Positions 23,063-36,300 of a DNA stretch of 64,000 bases are shown here, piece by piece. Origin of the DNA: Oryzias latipes (taxonomy: Eukaryota; Chordata; Actinopteri; Beloniformes; Adrianichthyidae); assembly GCF_002234675.1 (NCBI RefSeq), contig NC_019859.2, forward strand, positions 10,319,983 through 10,383,982. The letters run 5' to 3'. The notes beneath the pieces are model-generated. The model saw only the letters and a list, made by a program, of their open reading frames with translations. It was not told the DNA's origin and did not search any database. Within the stretch, counting starts at the first letter, position 1, and each line of letters starts with the position of its first letter. The position numbers and the translations under genes were made by a program.

Positions 23063-26000
23063 GGGTTAAAAAATGTTCTAAATGTATTTTTTGGTAAAGT
23101 TGTACTCTTGGAACAATTGTCTATTTTCTTTTCCTTTGACATTAAGATGTCACATCTTCATCAATTTGACCTGGTACGTGAAACAAACCATTGCTGCTAT
23201 AGAAGCATTTACTGTATACGACAATTGGACCAAGTGGGTGTGACATTGTGAAAAATGGCGTACTTTGGGCTCCAATGAAACAATTCAATGCAGTCTCCAT
23301 TTTTTTGTGATATGGACATTGCCATGTCGGAGCCAGACATCGACAGTAAGCAGTGATTGGTCCAAGTTGGTTTGAGTCATCATTTCTATGTCAACCACTC
23401 TCGCCAATCAGTAGTGAGCTTGTTGGTAGTCCACGCCCCTGCCACATGAAGGCGGGCTCTTGGGAAACTGTCAATTAAAAAAAATTATCAGAGCAAAAAT
23501 GTTTTTTCTGACATATAGAATTACTAGGATAATTGGGATTTTGGCTTCTTGGAAGAAGCGGGTACTTCCTGGAGGGGGGTAGAGTCACTCAGTCCAGTTC
23601 TCATACACAGTCAAAGTGTAGAAGACAACTTCCTCATCCCCCGCAGCTTTTCCTGCCTTTATTTCTCCTCTCTCTGTCACAGTCAACAACTCTCACCTGT
23701 GCCAGGCACAGAAAAAGGCCTGCAGGTTTGGGTGCTTTAGACCAAAAAAGTCCTCAAAATTCAACACAAACTATTACCGTACATGTTTGTAAAAGATCTA
23801 ATTGAGGTTGTGTTTTCAGGCTGAGAGGAAAGAGATTAATAAAGACACAAACTTTAATCTAAAACAAAAAGTTGCTGCATAAGCAGGAAGTCCAAAAAAG
23901 AACTGAACAAACTGACAGAAAACAAAGACGAAGCTGACAAAGAGGAAGCAATGAGGAGCTGGCACCAACAGAGGAAGCTGGATAGCATTATACAGACTCT
24001 GGGAGGTGAATCTAAAGCATGTGTGGCAATTAGTAACTGAAACTGTGAAAAGGAAGAGCAGAAAGCAAAAAAAAAAAAAACAGCTTTAAAATTATACACG
24101 ACATGAAACCAAATCATGGAATCCAAAGACTCTAAGAGAAGATTGGAGGACATTTCTTTCCCATAATTTTAGATGGGTTGGTAAATTGTGTTTTTGGACC
24201 GATTCATAAAGATTCAGACATTATCCACAACTAAAAACAGTTCAAAGACTGTCAAATTTAGCCGTTACAGTCTCACATTCTGTGTCATCCCATCCTCCAT
24301 CTATCCATCCTCCCCTCAGATTTGGATTTGTGTGTCCCCAAACAAATCTGGCCTCCACATGTAAATGCATTTTGCACTTTGTTCACTTATGAAAGGCATT
24401 ACATGTGTGTGCTGCTCTCCACTTTCATATTCTCACTGTTTTTGAAGTGCAACCCCTGCTTTGTGTGGTTCCTGAGACTGTTCCACTTGTTTGTCTGAAA
24501 CTTTGGAGGATTACAGTTCAAAGAGGCTGCTCTGAGCTTACACAGACGACTATGGCAGGACCCCCTCCTCCTCCTCCTCCCCACCACCACCACTATGTGT
24601 GCTACAAGTTGTGAATAACAGGGAATTGTGTTGCAGATTAATTTCAGATGCAGGTTCACTGTGTTTTTCAGACATTTTTACAGTAATTTATTTTATTTTT
24701 TATTTTATTGCAATTCACATTAAACTGCACAGAATTGAGATGTGCATGCAAACATAATTCATTGAGAGGTGAAAAACAAAATTTGATTAATAAATCAAAC
24801 ATTTGCATGTTATTTTGATTATTTTAATCTGATTTATTTTCTTTTTTCAAGTTGAAACGACTACAAGTTTTTGTTTGGCACAGCTTTGGCACAGCTTTGC
24901 ACTTTTACCACCACTTTATCTCAGCAAAATATATTTAATTTGATTCATTTTTCCTCTAAGTGTGTCTGTTAAACCTTTAGACTTACCTCCAAATCCATGT
25001 CAGTACAGAGTGTTTAGAAAAATGATCATACGTGATACAACATGCACACCTGCAAACAGTTTGCTTTATGCAGTGAGGCAAAACGGGGCTGCTTTTCCTG
25101 TGTTGAAAAGATTATTTTAGTCTTTACCAGGAAAAAAATAAAGTGTGAATGCCATAAAAATGCCTCAGATACTGTATGACCATTTTTATCAGACTATTGT
25201 CTCGTAAGAGGTCCAAATTCAAAATCCCTCCCTGCAGGGCTGCTGTTCTTTCTAATCAGAAACAGCAAGCTGACAGCTGACCGACCAAGAGCGATGAGTG
25301 TTTAGGTTTCCATAGGAGCTCTTGATTCATCATAAACAAACAGCAACATGATGTACGTTCACTGCAACAGCAAACAAACACAGCTACAAGATGAGATCAA
25401 AAGCTCAAGTTTGAAAAAATATTCAAAAAAAAGAAAAAGGAGCGAGCAGCGAGGGTGAAGGCGAGGGTGTTTTATGGAGGGCAGAAAATCGAGCAGGGTG
25501 GTCCTCTGCTACACACCCAAGTGGGAGGTTTTCATCGCAGAAGCAGAAAACACACAAGAGTTTTTTTCACTGTAATCTCTCCACGCTAGAACTAGATGAA
25601 GTGTGCAGTAATGAGCGGTACAAATGATTATTACAAAGAGTGAACTATTCTTTTAAACGTATTCTAAGCATTAATTAGGAAAACCGTCTGAGCCTCCAAT
25701 TTAAAACCATTTTACTTGTTAAGAAATGTGAATATTTTTACTAAAATGGAAGCCAAACACATCCACAAAATGTGATGTTGGTTCAAAACAAAACAAAGCA
25801 GAACAGAGAGTAATCCATTCTGATGGTATGGAGACATTTTTATGTGATCCAAACAAGTATTTTTCCATTTTTTCAGTTGCTGCAAAGCAATATCTTTTCA
25901 TCTTGAATCTTTTAAGCACAACAGCAAAAAAAGGTTTAATGCAAAAGTCTCCACCTAAAATATCTGGTTGTTGTTTCAATAATGATTTTAAATGCTTTAA

Positions 26001-27167
26001 ATGATTTAAAATGTTAATATATTTTTGTCAAGTTGACATTATCTGATAAAAAGTGCTAGTTACAAACGTTTTAATCCTTTTTCTTGGTTTAGCTCATTTT
26101 CCTCCATGGTAAATTAGTGATGATTTTCTGAGGTTTACACATTGCTGGAGTTTTTCCTACGTTTATTTAAGTACTGTGATGCCATTTCGGGTACACTGCA
26201 AACTGTTTACAAAGATTTAAAACTTTGTTTTTCAGACATTTAAAATATTTTACTAGGTTTTAAGTTAATTATCTTTGCTCCACACCTTTCCTAGCTCTTC
26301 TCAAATCAGCATAGTTGAGATTTGTTGTCTCATTAAGAGATAGAATCTAGAAATAAGTAAAGTGTTTAAAAAAAGAATGCAAATCCTTTTGCTCCATCTT
26401 GACAAAAGAAAAACTTGATTTAGGACTTAATAACTCAAATTGCATTTTTGGTTCAGATACTGTAAAAGGATGTTATTTCAAAGTTCAATTAATGTTGTCA
26501 AGTTAAACTGACATCTATTGTCATGATTTTGTAAACCAAAATTATATTTATGTTGTAGGAATATGTGCTAGTTTTAGATTTTATGAGGATTTATTAAGAT
26601 GGACCAACTTGTATTAAGATCATATTCTCATTTTGTTCACATTTTGATCCAAAACGAGTCATTTTCTTATTACACTATTTTTTTTATCACTATAATTATA
26701 ATGATTTTTTATCAATATTATCAAAAATTAATTACCAGTAGGTACACGAAAACCCCAACCATGCTTTAGAAGTAGCAACAAAAAATATTATTGGCCTAAT
26801 GAATTTCCATTTGAAGTCATTCTATCAGCTTTTTTTAGTTTATTTTTCCCCTTCTGAACGCTACGGTGGAACATCTTATTTCTAGATTTTGATATAAGAT
26901 TTCTTGTTAAGTAAAAAGGATTTGCTGCATGGATGGATTATTTTACTTATTTCTAGTGATTTTCCTCTTAATATTAGTGTTTTTTTTTCTGTTTTTCGGC
27001 TGCCCTTTCTTGCTATGTACATCCCCTATTTTCTGTGACTTTTTATTTCTGCAAGCCAGATAAGTATTGCAATTTAAATAAAGTGAGTCACAGTATTTGC
27101 TCATAACTGTAGTTGTTAGCTAATGTTTAGTTTAGAGTTAGTGTGCGTAAAAGTTAAAAATGGTGAT
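23063..27167. other. Large intergenic stretch, no gene
   Basis: About 4 kb of AT-rich sequence. A (CTC)n-CAC tract near 24562-24595 and mononucleotide runs are the only simple repeats noted. Frames open on both strands near 23533-23805 and 24399-24659 have no recognisable protein features. Confidence 0.4.
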
Positions 27168-27171
27168 GTAA

Positions 27172-27376
27172 CCCTTGTGCTATCCTAGGCACTTTAACAT
27201 TGGGAGTTGGGTCATCTAGACCCACTAGACAGTGCGCTGAACTTTTTTTCTTCAATGATTTGTGATCTTCACTGGTGTCCATGGATTACATGAAATCTTT
27301 CCACCTTTATCCACCTTTGTCATGGTAGGAAGAACACGTAAAAGTAAGGGTGGGGTCATCTAAAATAGCACAAGGG
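27172..27376. mobile_element. piggyBac-like MITE
   Basis: Inverted ends CCCTTGTGCTATC and TAGCACAAGGG, with TTAA at the right and GTAA (a one-base change) at the left. Termini starting CCC at a TTAA target are piggyBac-like. GGGTCATCTA occurs twice inside, once per half. No open frame of note. Confidence 0.75.
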
Positions 27377-27982
27377 TTAAGGCAGCATTTAAAAAGCTGC
27401 ACTTGCCTTTGACCTCTTCTTTCTCAAATTCACTACTTCTTTCTACGCAGCTGTTTTTGCTTTTTTAAATTCTCTTTTTGCTTTTGCTGAGTCAAGTCCT
27501 ACTTCTCTGTCAGAGGTCTAAAAATACAATTGTAAAAAGTGGGTTTGGTTGTGCACAAAACTTGAATAAGAATAAAACCCGAGCTCATTAGTTACTTTCA
27601 CAGGAGCCCCCTCCCCATCAGATCCCTGGCTTGGGTCTCCCACACCTGTCAAATTCACTTTTCGCCCCTAAAAAGCGAGTGGAAGCAGGCCAGCAAGGAA
27701 AAGACGTTTGGAAGAAGGATTGGTTTGGCAGTCGGGGAACAACTTGTCTTAATAAAATGCTGCAGAGGAACAAACAACATGACAAAAAACCTGTAGAGGA
27801 GCTTTTTAAACAAGGTTTTAACCTCTTATGTTGAATATGAATGCACTCACGATCAAAGCTGGCATTAATGAAGCCTAAGGGTCCTCTTTTCCTTTACTCC
27901 TGTTTATAAAGTGTTTTTTTTTTTCTATTTCTATGCATAAGTCCACCAAGAACAACATAACAAGGGTGATGCGCTCCGTGTT
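27377..27982. other. Intergenic, no gene
   Basis: A 67-codon plus-strand frame (27631-27834) is Lys-rich and unlike any family I know; I treat it as chance. Confidence 0.35.
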
Positions 27983-28587
27983 TTAATGAATTCACTCCGA
28001 TCTTGACCTGCTATGAAAACAGTGTGTTTGGTGTTTTTAACATGTGGCATTTTTCTCATGATGGAGGACATTTGTTAAGTAAATTAAGCTCAAAATTGCG
28101 TTTCTGAGTATTTCTTTGTTCAAATTGTTGTGAATCGGGAGCAGACAAAAAAAATGTTATTTGAAAAAGATTATGAGTGTGACGTACAACTTACTACGGC
28201 AAGCTCCCTGCTCCGCTCCATTCTGATGCATCCACTTGCAGATCCATGTACGTGTTTCTTTTCCTGGCATCTGGATAAAATTTGTAGTTGTAAAGATCCA
28301 TTTTTACTTTTTTTTTTGTTGCACTGCTAATATAGGTTGAGGCTGTGACATGCTGTAAGCTAGGGAGAGAGTGTTTGTACATGGATGGATGACTGGAAGG
28401 GGCGGTGGGCTTACTCTGCGCCACTAGTCCCGCCCACAACCAAGGCTGATTTTTAATGAACTAATACTAGTCTCCAGAAACCATCTACTTGAAAAAGACA
28501 AGGGTTGGTTTAATTTTGCCAAAAGATTGGGTAATTATAAAGAAAAGTTTTAAAACAGATCAAAAGCTGATTGGAGTGGGACTTTAA
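27983..28587 (+). mobile_element. TTAA-flanked MITE, copy C
   Basis: Starts TTAATGAATTCACTCCGATC and ends TTGGAGTGGGACTTTAA. Contains CATGATGGAGGACAT and GTTGTGAATCGGGAGCAGAC, the family landmarks. Confidence 0.75.
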
Positions 28588-29390
28588 CACAACTCTGATG
28601 CTGAGTCTTAGCATCAAAGATAGTATTGTAAGTGAGGGTCTAAAAAACAGACTCCACTGTTTGACCTGAGCTCAAAACAACTTACCTCTGCTTGCAAAGT
28701 CAGATTTTCAAGCCTCTGCTTTGTTACCTAAAGACAGAAATACAATTCTAAAAATATATCAAGCTGTGAGGTTGTTTCCACAGTTTCATCACGGGAAAGA
28801 AAAGATTTCTTTAAATTTCTGTGAACTTTAAAAATCTCGAGGACAAAAAACAAGACAGGGATTTCGAAATTGAATGATTTTTGTCCACTTGTTGGAGATT
28901 TTGCACCACGATTGTCTTAAAGTAAGAATTTCTAAATCTACGATCTAAATTGACAAAAGTAGAATCAAAAAGGAGAAACAATATGGTTCCATAAGATTTA
29001 AGAGGTTTACTGCAATAGCTTTGATCGGCTGATCAACACCAGACAGTGAGAAAAGCACAAGTTTGTTCAGTTTTCTCCGCTGGAAATTTCAGGTATTTAT
29101 TAACACAAAAGCTTGAAAAAAAAAGACATGAGCAATGATCCAAAAGAAGCAGCTGTTGCAACACTTTATCGTACAAAAATAACAAATTTTAATAAGATGA
29201 GAATCTCGGCCAGTTTGCTCCAAAGCCAATTTGTAAAATAATTCCAAAACTATAAAGAGAGAAGACAGAGCTCGCGAATTGCATCTTAGATCCTCAATGG
29301 GAATATTTAAAACAAAGTTTATGAACTAAAACGTTTAAAACCCCTTTATATGATGGTTTATTTCAAACAGCAGTGATGCAAATGCCTCTA
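28588..29390. other. Intergenic, no gene
   Basis: AT-rich. Nothing recognised; it may hold the unrecognisable left part of the following Tc1 fragment. Confidence 0.35.
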
Positions 29391-29399
29391 TTGTCACAG

Positions 29400-29770
29400 A
29401 AGACAAGGAAGCAGAGGTTTGCAGAGCTGCATGTGAACAAGCCACAGTGCCTCTGGACCTCCGTCATGTGGACAGATTAGCTTAAAACGGGACTTGTTTT
29501 CTAAATTTCCTCTTACCAACTGACAAGCATGATTGGTCATGATGTGGGCTTGTTTGGCAGTACTTGGAACCAGAAACGTACCAGAATATTTTAGCAGCAA
29601 ATGTGAGACAGTCTGTCCAACAGCTACAGCTTAGTCATGCAAGACACTGATCCAAGGCACAGCAGCAAATTTAGCGCAGAGCAGATCGAAAAGGAAAATA
29701 AGGTTTTGGAGTTTTCCTGCAGTGGTTCAAGGACACATGGGGAGAGCAAAAAACACTTCAGAGAACGGTG
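29400..29770 (+). mobile_element. Decayed Tc1-like transposase fragment
   Basis: Conceptual translation around 29570-29730 gives a DTDPRHSSK box followed by KVLEF, matching the DNDPKHTSK...KVLEWP region before the third catalytic residue of Tc1 transposases. The preceding nucleotides (GAGACAGTCTGTCCAACAGC) also match that family. No intact frame and no ends were found. This is a different lineage from the 5759-7616 copy. Confidence 0.55.
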
Positions 29771-31013
29771 TTGAAGAAAGAATGTGCAATGATGTGTGAG
29801 ACTAATAAACTCCATCAGGAAATCATAACTTCATATTTTTGCAGCACAAGATTCATATGGAAATTATCATTTAAAAAGGAAAATTATCTCATCAAATTGT
29901 CAAAACAGTTGTTACAAGATTTCCTCTTGTCAGAGAAGTTTTTTTTCACAGATTTTGCTCAAATATCCATTTGTTGTCAAAGGGATATTGCAAAGCAATA
30001 CTTTACCAACATAAAAGGTTGTTTTTTTTAGGAGTATGCATAAAATAATGTTAAAGAAAGCTGAAAAAGAGCATGCTGGGAAAACAATCTTCCCTAAGAA
30101 CAACCACCTTATAAATCCAGAAAGAGATTGCTGCACTTATTTAAAAACTCGATTAATCTGGAAGAAGTGTACATAAAACTTAAAAACATGATCTAAAGTA
30201 GACACTGGTCTTTTGGGGTGTTTGCCTTAAACTGAAGCCTCTGCTGCAACATTTGTATGGTAATGCAGACATGCACTCTTCCTCATCTGCTTTATATAGT
30301 GAAGATCATTCAAAGCTTGTTATACATTTTTTACCTGGCTTTTATTGTGTCCTCCCATGAGACCCCCGTGCATCACCTCTCCTTTAAATCAGTATCCATC
30401 TCTTTCTTTAGAAAAAAAGAAAAAAACAAAATGAGAAATCTGACTGAATCGTAAAAAAGTTTGAACCTGAGATGATCAAATTTGCATGTTTGATTAATGC
30501 TGCAGTCTGCGGAGCAAAAAGAACGTCTGCTTTCATCTGTTTGTTTTTTATTCCATCAGGCACTTTTTCAAACAAAATAAAGAGGATTTGAAGTATTAAA
30601 CACTTTAAGCAAATCTGTTTTATTTTAAATTCTTTGCATCTCCATAAAAAAGTTTTATGCATTTTAGGAAGTTTTTCTAAACCACTTTAAGATGCAAATC
30701 TTAATAGATTTTAATGAAACTATATTTTCTTTTTTTTCCCCAATTCTAACCTTTTTTTTAACTTTGTATTAAGTGTTTGCACATTTATTAAATTCGTTTT
30801 TAAAATTGAAAGAAAGATTAAAATCTTTGAAGCAATCAACAAGAAGTAAATGAAAACATTTCATTCGTAAATTCAAATTTCATTGACACTAAAATGGTAT
30901 TATTATTAAACAAATTCCAACTGAAAATATATTATACAAACATGATCAAAAAAACTTTTAAAACGTTCACTTTTTGCTTTTTTGCTCTTTTCTCCAATAT
31001 AAAATCAACCATT
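29771..31013. other. foxd downstream region, no other gene
   Basis: Presumably holds the foxd 3' UTR, since it lies beyond the stop on the minus strand. An AATAAA on the minus strand near 30788 is one candidate poly(A) signal. No coding feature recognised. Confidence 0.35.
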
Positions 31014-31868
31014 TTAGATGAGATTAGATGAAATGTTCGTAATCCCAGCAGGTAGAAGAGGAAAGTATGACAGGGGGGTGCTGGGCATCACGCTGGGCAG
31101 CGCGGCAGAGGGCAGGAACGGGGAGTTTGGAGCAAAAGGCGGCACGGACACGCAGCGTCCCGAGTCCAGATGTTCAAACATGAGCAGCGACGGAGAATTC
31201 CCGGAGAAGAGAGAGGAGAGCGCTGGAATGATGCTGCTCACGACTGGGATGCTGGGGCCCACCTGGGACCCCGGGCCAGCTGCTGCATCCCGCCTGAAGT
31301 CTGGCCTGCCGAGACAGGAAGCAAACGCGTTCGCTCCTGGAGGAGAGGCTGGCGCCAGCCTGCGCTCCTGCGCCCACTGCTCCTTCAGCGCTCCCAAACT
31401 GAACTGATGCCTCTTGAAGCGTTTCCTCCTGCGGAGAAAGCTCCCATTTTCGAACATGTCGGCGGACATTGGATCCAGGGTCCAGTAATTCCCTTTTCCA
31501 GGATTCCCGGGCTCCCGGGGCATTTTGATGAAGCAGTCGTTTAAGGACAGGTTGTGACGGATGGAGTTTTGCCACGCGGGAAACCTCTCCTGGTAATACA
31601 CAAAGCGCTGGCTGATAAACTCACAAATCTCACCTAGGGTGAGTTTCTTCTTTGGGCTCTGGAGGATTGCCATGGTAATCAGAGCGATGTATGAGTAAGG
31701 AGGCTTGGAAGCGCCTCTCCTGCCCGGAGCGTCCTGCGCGCGGACTCCTGGAGAGGTTGCGCGCCGCTCCGCGTCTGCGCGAGTCTCTTCTCTGCCATCT
31801 CCCCGGCAGTCCGTCGCAGCTTCCGCGTCGACGTCGGTCTCATCCATGGGTCTACGGTCCAGGGTCAT
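31014..31868 (-). CDS. FoxD-class forkhead transcription factor, single exon
   Basis: An uninterrupted 284-residue frame, intronless as is usual for FoxD genes. The start MTLD in a good context (GGACCATGA) matches the MTL opening of FOXD1/FOXD2. The forkhead domain covers about 55-153: [43 protein letters not shown] and [19 protein letters not shown]-like (GEICEFIS) and SADMF residues favour the FOXD1/D2 branch over FOXD3 or FOXD4/5. A short acidic stretch precedes the domain. The protein is short for a FoxD, and I see neither the FSIDxIM eh1-type repressor motif nor the FOXD1/2 C-terminal motif; it ends [10 protein letters not shown]. FoxD proteins are nuclear DNA-binding regulators of developmental patterning. 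Its place between lyl1 and zglp1 suggests a FOXD2 paralogue that mammals lack. Exact orthology (foxd2-like, foxd7 or other) is unresolved, so no symbol is given. Confidence 0.9.
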   Translation of the reverse strand: MTLDRRPMDETDVDAEAATDCRGDGREETRADAERRATSPGVRAQDAPGRRGASKPPYSYIALITMAILQSPKKKLTLGEICEFISQRFVYYQERFPAWQNSIRHNLSLNDCFIKMPREPGNPGKGNYWTLDPMSADMFENGSFLRRRKRFKRHQFSLGALKEQWAQERRLAPASPPGANAFASCLGRPDFRRDAAAGPGSQVGPSIPVVSSIIPALSSLFSGNSPSLLMFEHLDSGRCVSVPPFAPNSPFLPSAALPSVMPSTPLSYFPLLPAGITNISSNLI

Positions 31869-32837
31869 GGTCCTGAGAGCAGCAGGGCCCCAGCAGGTGA
31901 TCTGAGCGCCTGTCTGAATGACTGACCGCCCCCCGCCCCCCTGATTCCTCCTTCATTCACAAAAATCTGTCTGCACGTTGAAGTTTTTAAGCCTCCCCCT
32001 AACAGGCGTCCTCCTCTTCCTCTTCTCTGATGCGCACTGCATCTTCATCAAGAGGAAAACTAGCCTTCATAGTTGAAAAATGATCATAAAAAACAGAGAC
32101 TGATCCAGATAATGAGGTCAACTGAGCCTCAAATGCATGTTTTATACTAAACTGAACTCCTAACGTCATCGATTTTGCTTAAATCGAGTTCAATTTTTAA
32201 CAAGTGGTTTAAACTATTTAACAAAGTAACTTCAATAAAAAGAAACTTCCTTTTAAACATAAGTGAAACTGCTTGACTAGACTCTTTTAATAGCTCTTAT
32301 AGGAGATGTGTGGCAATATTTAACATTTTTGGAAGGCTGCTAGAAAAATAAGTGTCGAATTCCTTCCTCAAACAGTCAAAAGAACAATTAATAGCAAAAA
32401 AGGTTTTTGTTAATAAAAAACACTTTTTATGTAAAGCATGTGCACAGCAGGTGAGTTTGGAAGGTTTAGGCAGGTACATCTCATAAAACTGATTTCTTTT
32501 TCTTTTTTGATTTTTTTTTTTTTTTTACGTCTTTGGCGTTTCTGCCAGCATTCCTCCTCGCTCCATGGTTTGGCACACAGTGAAAGAGGTCACTCTTAAG
32601 AAGACGTAATCCATTTCCAAATAATAGGTGCACTGTATCAATCTGCGGAGGGCCACCCACCTGGTCTGTGGTGCAAGGCGTGCCAAGGAAACTGTGGGAA
32701 GTCTTAAAACAGACCCCCCCCCCCTTTCCTCCTCTTATTGAATCCATGAAACTATTATTTTTAAGTAATTGTTCATAGATTTATGGCAGCAGTTGGTTAA
32801 TTAAAGATCCTGAACACAAACGTAAAGATTTTTCTTT
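31869..32837. other. foxd 5' flank and zglp1 downstream spacer
   Basis: A GC-box cluster (CCGCCCCCCGCCCCCC, 31927-31942) lies about 60-75 bases upstream of the foxd start and may be its promoter. A T-rich run follows near 32511-32526. No gene otherwise. Confidence 0.35.
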
Positions 32838-32843
32838 TTTATT
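32838..32843 (-). terminator. Candidate zglp1 polyadenylation signal
   Basis: AATAAA read on the minus strand, about 520 bases past the zglp1 stop. A palindromic AT microsatellite (about 32928-32958) lies in the presumed 3' UTR. Confidence 0.35.
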
Positions 32844-33364
32844 GAATTTTGCAAACCACAACTAACTAGAAATCTTAAATATACATTCTTGTTTTTTAAA
32901 GAAGTGCACACATTTAACTTGTCAATTATATATATATATGTTTATATATATATATAAACTTAATTTACATGTAGAGTTATGTACTGGAGTCAGCACACAG
33001 AGTTGCTGTCAGGGTCAGGAGCAAAGTTTAATAGTAAACATAGTGACATTAAAGACGAGCTCTTACTTTGACAGTCTGTCAACATTAACCACCAGCTCTG
33101 ATGGACATTTAGTATCACATTTGACATGAAGAGGAAACATTTACAAACTTTGTAAAGAAAGCACAACAGTAGAGCATCAAGCAAAAAAAATATTACTTTG
33201 AAACACCATCTTAACTTTAAGTGAATTTTAGACAAAACATTCGTCGTCCATGTTTTTTTTTTTAAACACTCAAAAATATGTACCAAAACAATGTCAACAG
33301 GGAAAAACCGTTTTTGACGCAGATGTGCTCATCACAAATGAACTACGATGCCTTTCTAGAACCT

Positions 33365-36300
33365 CTAGATCGTGTGTTTCCGCTGAGCTGTGGTGAGCCT
33401 CACAAAGTTTCCACATTTGAGGCAGCGCGAGTTGGAGTTGCCCTCTTTTCGAGGGATGTGCCAGCAGTTCAGACAGCGCACTCTGTACTTCTTATACCTT
33501 TGAAAAGATTTTTTTAAAGGGTTAAGTCACATTATTTCTTCACTACAAAAACAGGAAATGCTGCAAAACCAACAAAGAACTTTCTGCTAGAATTGCTACA
33601 TTTGGTGAAAAGAAAAGCTCTTTTCAGAAAACTTTTTTTATAGCAGAGTAAGTTTGATTTAAAACTTTTGCACTGTTTGAATGAACATAGATTTACTTTG
33701 GCATAAAGCGTGAAAGGAAAATGTCAAAACTCTTAAGTTACATAAATAATAAAAATGGACAGCAGAATAAGGCAAACGCTGATCTGCATGTTTTTCTATA
33801 TTTAAATCAAGCAGAACTAAATCCTTTCATGGTTTTCACATCCTGAATTTTTTTGGCAGAATCAGAAGCAGTAAAGTTAATAAAAGTTATTCTGGTGTTA
33901 GAACTTTTGGTCAAATCAGGATTTATTTAGATCAGAGCTGCAGTGACCCAAAAAGATATTAAAGAGGCTTAGGGAACAGATTTTCATAGCTTTTCCTACA
34001 ATCAGAAACTAAAATACAAACCGGTTTTATCCTAATGAAGGCCACTTGGTTTATGTGGGAATTAACTTAAATAAAAATATACCTCACAAGAATATCTTTT
34101 TCCAAACTTTATAGAAACTTTTACAGTCAAACTGTGCAGAGTTTGGATTTGGCTGAAAAACCCAATTATACATCAATTATCAATATTTATGTGTATTTGA
34201 TCCAAAAAGCAAATAATGCAGATTAATATGAACAGGAACAAAAGAGTAAACTCTTAGAATACACTGTTCTGATCTATTTTCTAATGTGCTAAATCTTGCT
34301 GTTATTTTTTAAAAATCATATTTTTTAATCAATACATTTCATTTTTACATGTTTTTAGATTGCCTGTTAATGCACATTTTACAAAACGTTTTAACCTTTC
34401 TCATAAACAACTGACAAATGTACGATTATTCACATTCTGTGTCAAATTTGAAGTTTTATTAGACCAACATAAACATTATCAGGGAAAGTTTTGAGCTCCT
34501 TCACTGTTTTACTGTTGAGTAGATCTAAAAAGAACAGAACAACAACGAGACTGTGCCCTTTTTCTAAATCTAAACCAGAACACAGATGTGTCCTTTTAAA
34601 AAGTACACAATTGAAAGTCTTAATAAAAGTCGTGTGAAAACCCATTAAGGTCACACGTTACATCTTTATTGTTAGCATTCTCCAAATGTTTTCTGGGTCA
34701 CTAATGTGTATGATGGACTCTCAATAAGAAAAGTTAGGCTCACGTGACAGAAAAAAAAAGAATAATAATAATAATAATTAGACTTTTTCAACTGATGATA
34801 AAGTATATTGGGGCCTTTTTAAGTAACATGTAATGAATCAAGTTATTTCTCACAAAACAAAACTCCAGAGCACAGCTGACGATCTCAAAACTGGTTAAAG
34901 ATTCCGTCAAATGAGGAAATGTTTTTTTTATAACCATGACTTGGTAAAAACAGTCATTAAAAAGTACGCAGTTTTATTGTCCAGTGGTCTCAGAATCATC
35001 CGGTAGCCCCTGTAAAACTTCTGGATTTAGAAAATTCCGTGTTAGGATTCTGCATACAACTATGAATGGTGCGTCCACTGCACCACAGCTTAAGGGAGTT
35101 CAAATGCAAGGTGCCTGAGAGTTCAAAACAATCGTCCCCCTCAGCCGTCTGAGCAGATAAACGAGGGGAAGGATTTTGTGTGTTTTTTCATTAGTCAATG
35201 TTCTACACTTTTGTCTTGTTTTTAGAACTCCAGAATATTTACCGTCTCCTAAGTTTAACTCTTCTGCAACTCTAAGCGCTGCTTTTGACCTCAATATAAG
35301 CTTCCAGAAAATATTTCTAAACCAATTTCTTTGAAGATTTTTCACTCTGCCCCGATAAATCTGCACTAGTAAAATTGATTTTATATGAGAAAAAAAAACA
35401 TTACATGTCTGCCAGAACTATTAGAAAGGCCGTCAAACTTATGGTCTATTATCAAATAAACGGCTTTTGATGATCAGGAGCTACATTCTGACCATCTTCG
35501 TTAGCAGAAAGTGTTTTTCTTTTGATACTTCTGTTTGAATTTCTATTCAAATCTTTAATTACAACCGATGTTACATTTATTCAGTTTTAGTTCCTGGCTA
35601 CAACTAAATGACCTTTTAAGCATAGTGCATCTGCACAATTAGAAGGACTGACGTTTAAATGTTTTAGTACATTTCTATGCAGTTCCTGAAAAATAGGTCC
35701 ATAGGATTTTCACAAACATTAAAATCAATGAGAAGACTGAATGAATGTTACCCATTAGCAATCATTTGCACCAGTTAAGCCAAATGCTGTACTGCAAATC
35801 CAACCACCTTGTTTCAGAAAATGTGTAACATCCAAAAGTGTTAGTTAGAGCTACCTGATTCCACAAGCATTACAGAGGGGAGTCCCATCCTCTGCGTCCC
35901 TCCACATGGGGGTCTTCCTGGTGCAGCATGACGCACAGACTTTAACCTCTTAAAAAAAAACAAAAGGAAGCATATTTTATGTTTGCACTGCAAGTAAGAC
36001 TTGTAATCAAACTGGCCACTTCCGAAAGAAAGGATATATATGTGGTTTAAAAAGGGATCAAACACAAAGATGTTTGTGGGAAAAACTGTAGGCGTGACGG
36101 ATTCACATGTGTAAGATGCTTGTTTTATAGCATTTATACTGTGTAAACGTCAAATGTTAATTGAAAATTTAGATTTTTTTTCTCATCGTTTTAAAGAATT
36201 TGTCGGCATTCAGGCTGCAGTACTAGAGGTGCTTAAGACTGAAGTAAACATCCGGCTTTGGATCGGTGATAAATAACAGTCTGATGGTGTGTTCACACTG

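Noticed and set aside
31018-31407. 129-codon plus-strand frame (and 31170-31544) opposite foxd
   Set aside because: Shadows of the GC-rich foxd coding exon, which carries the forkhead domain on the minus strand.
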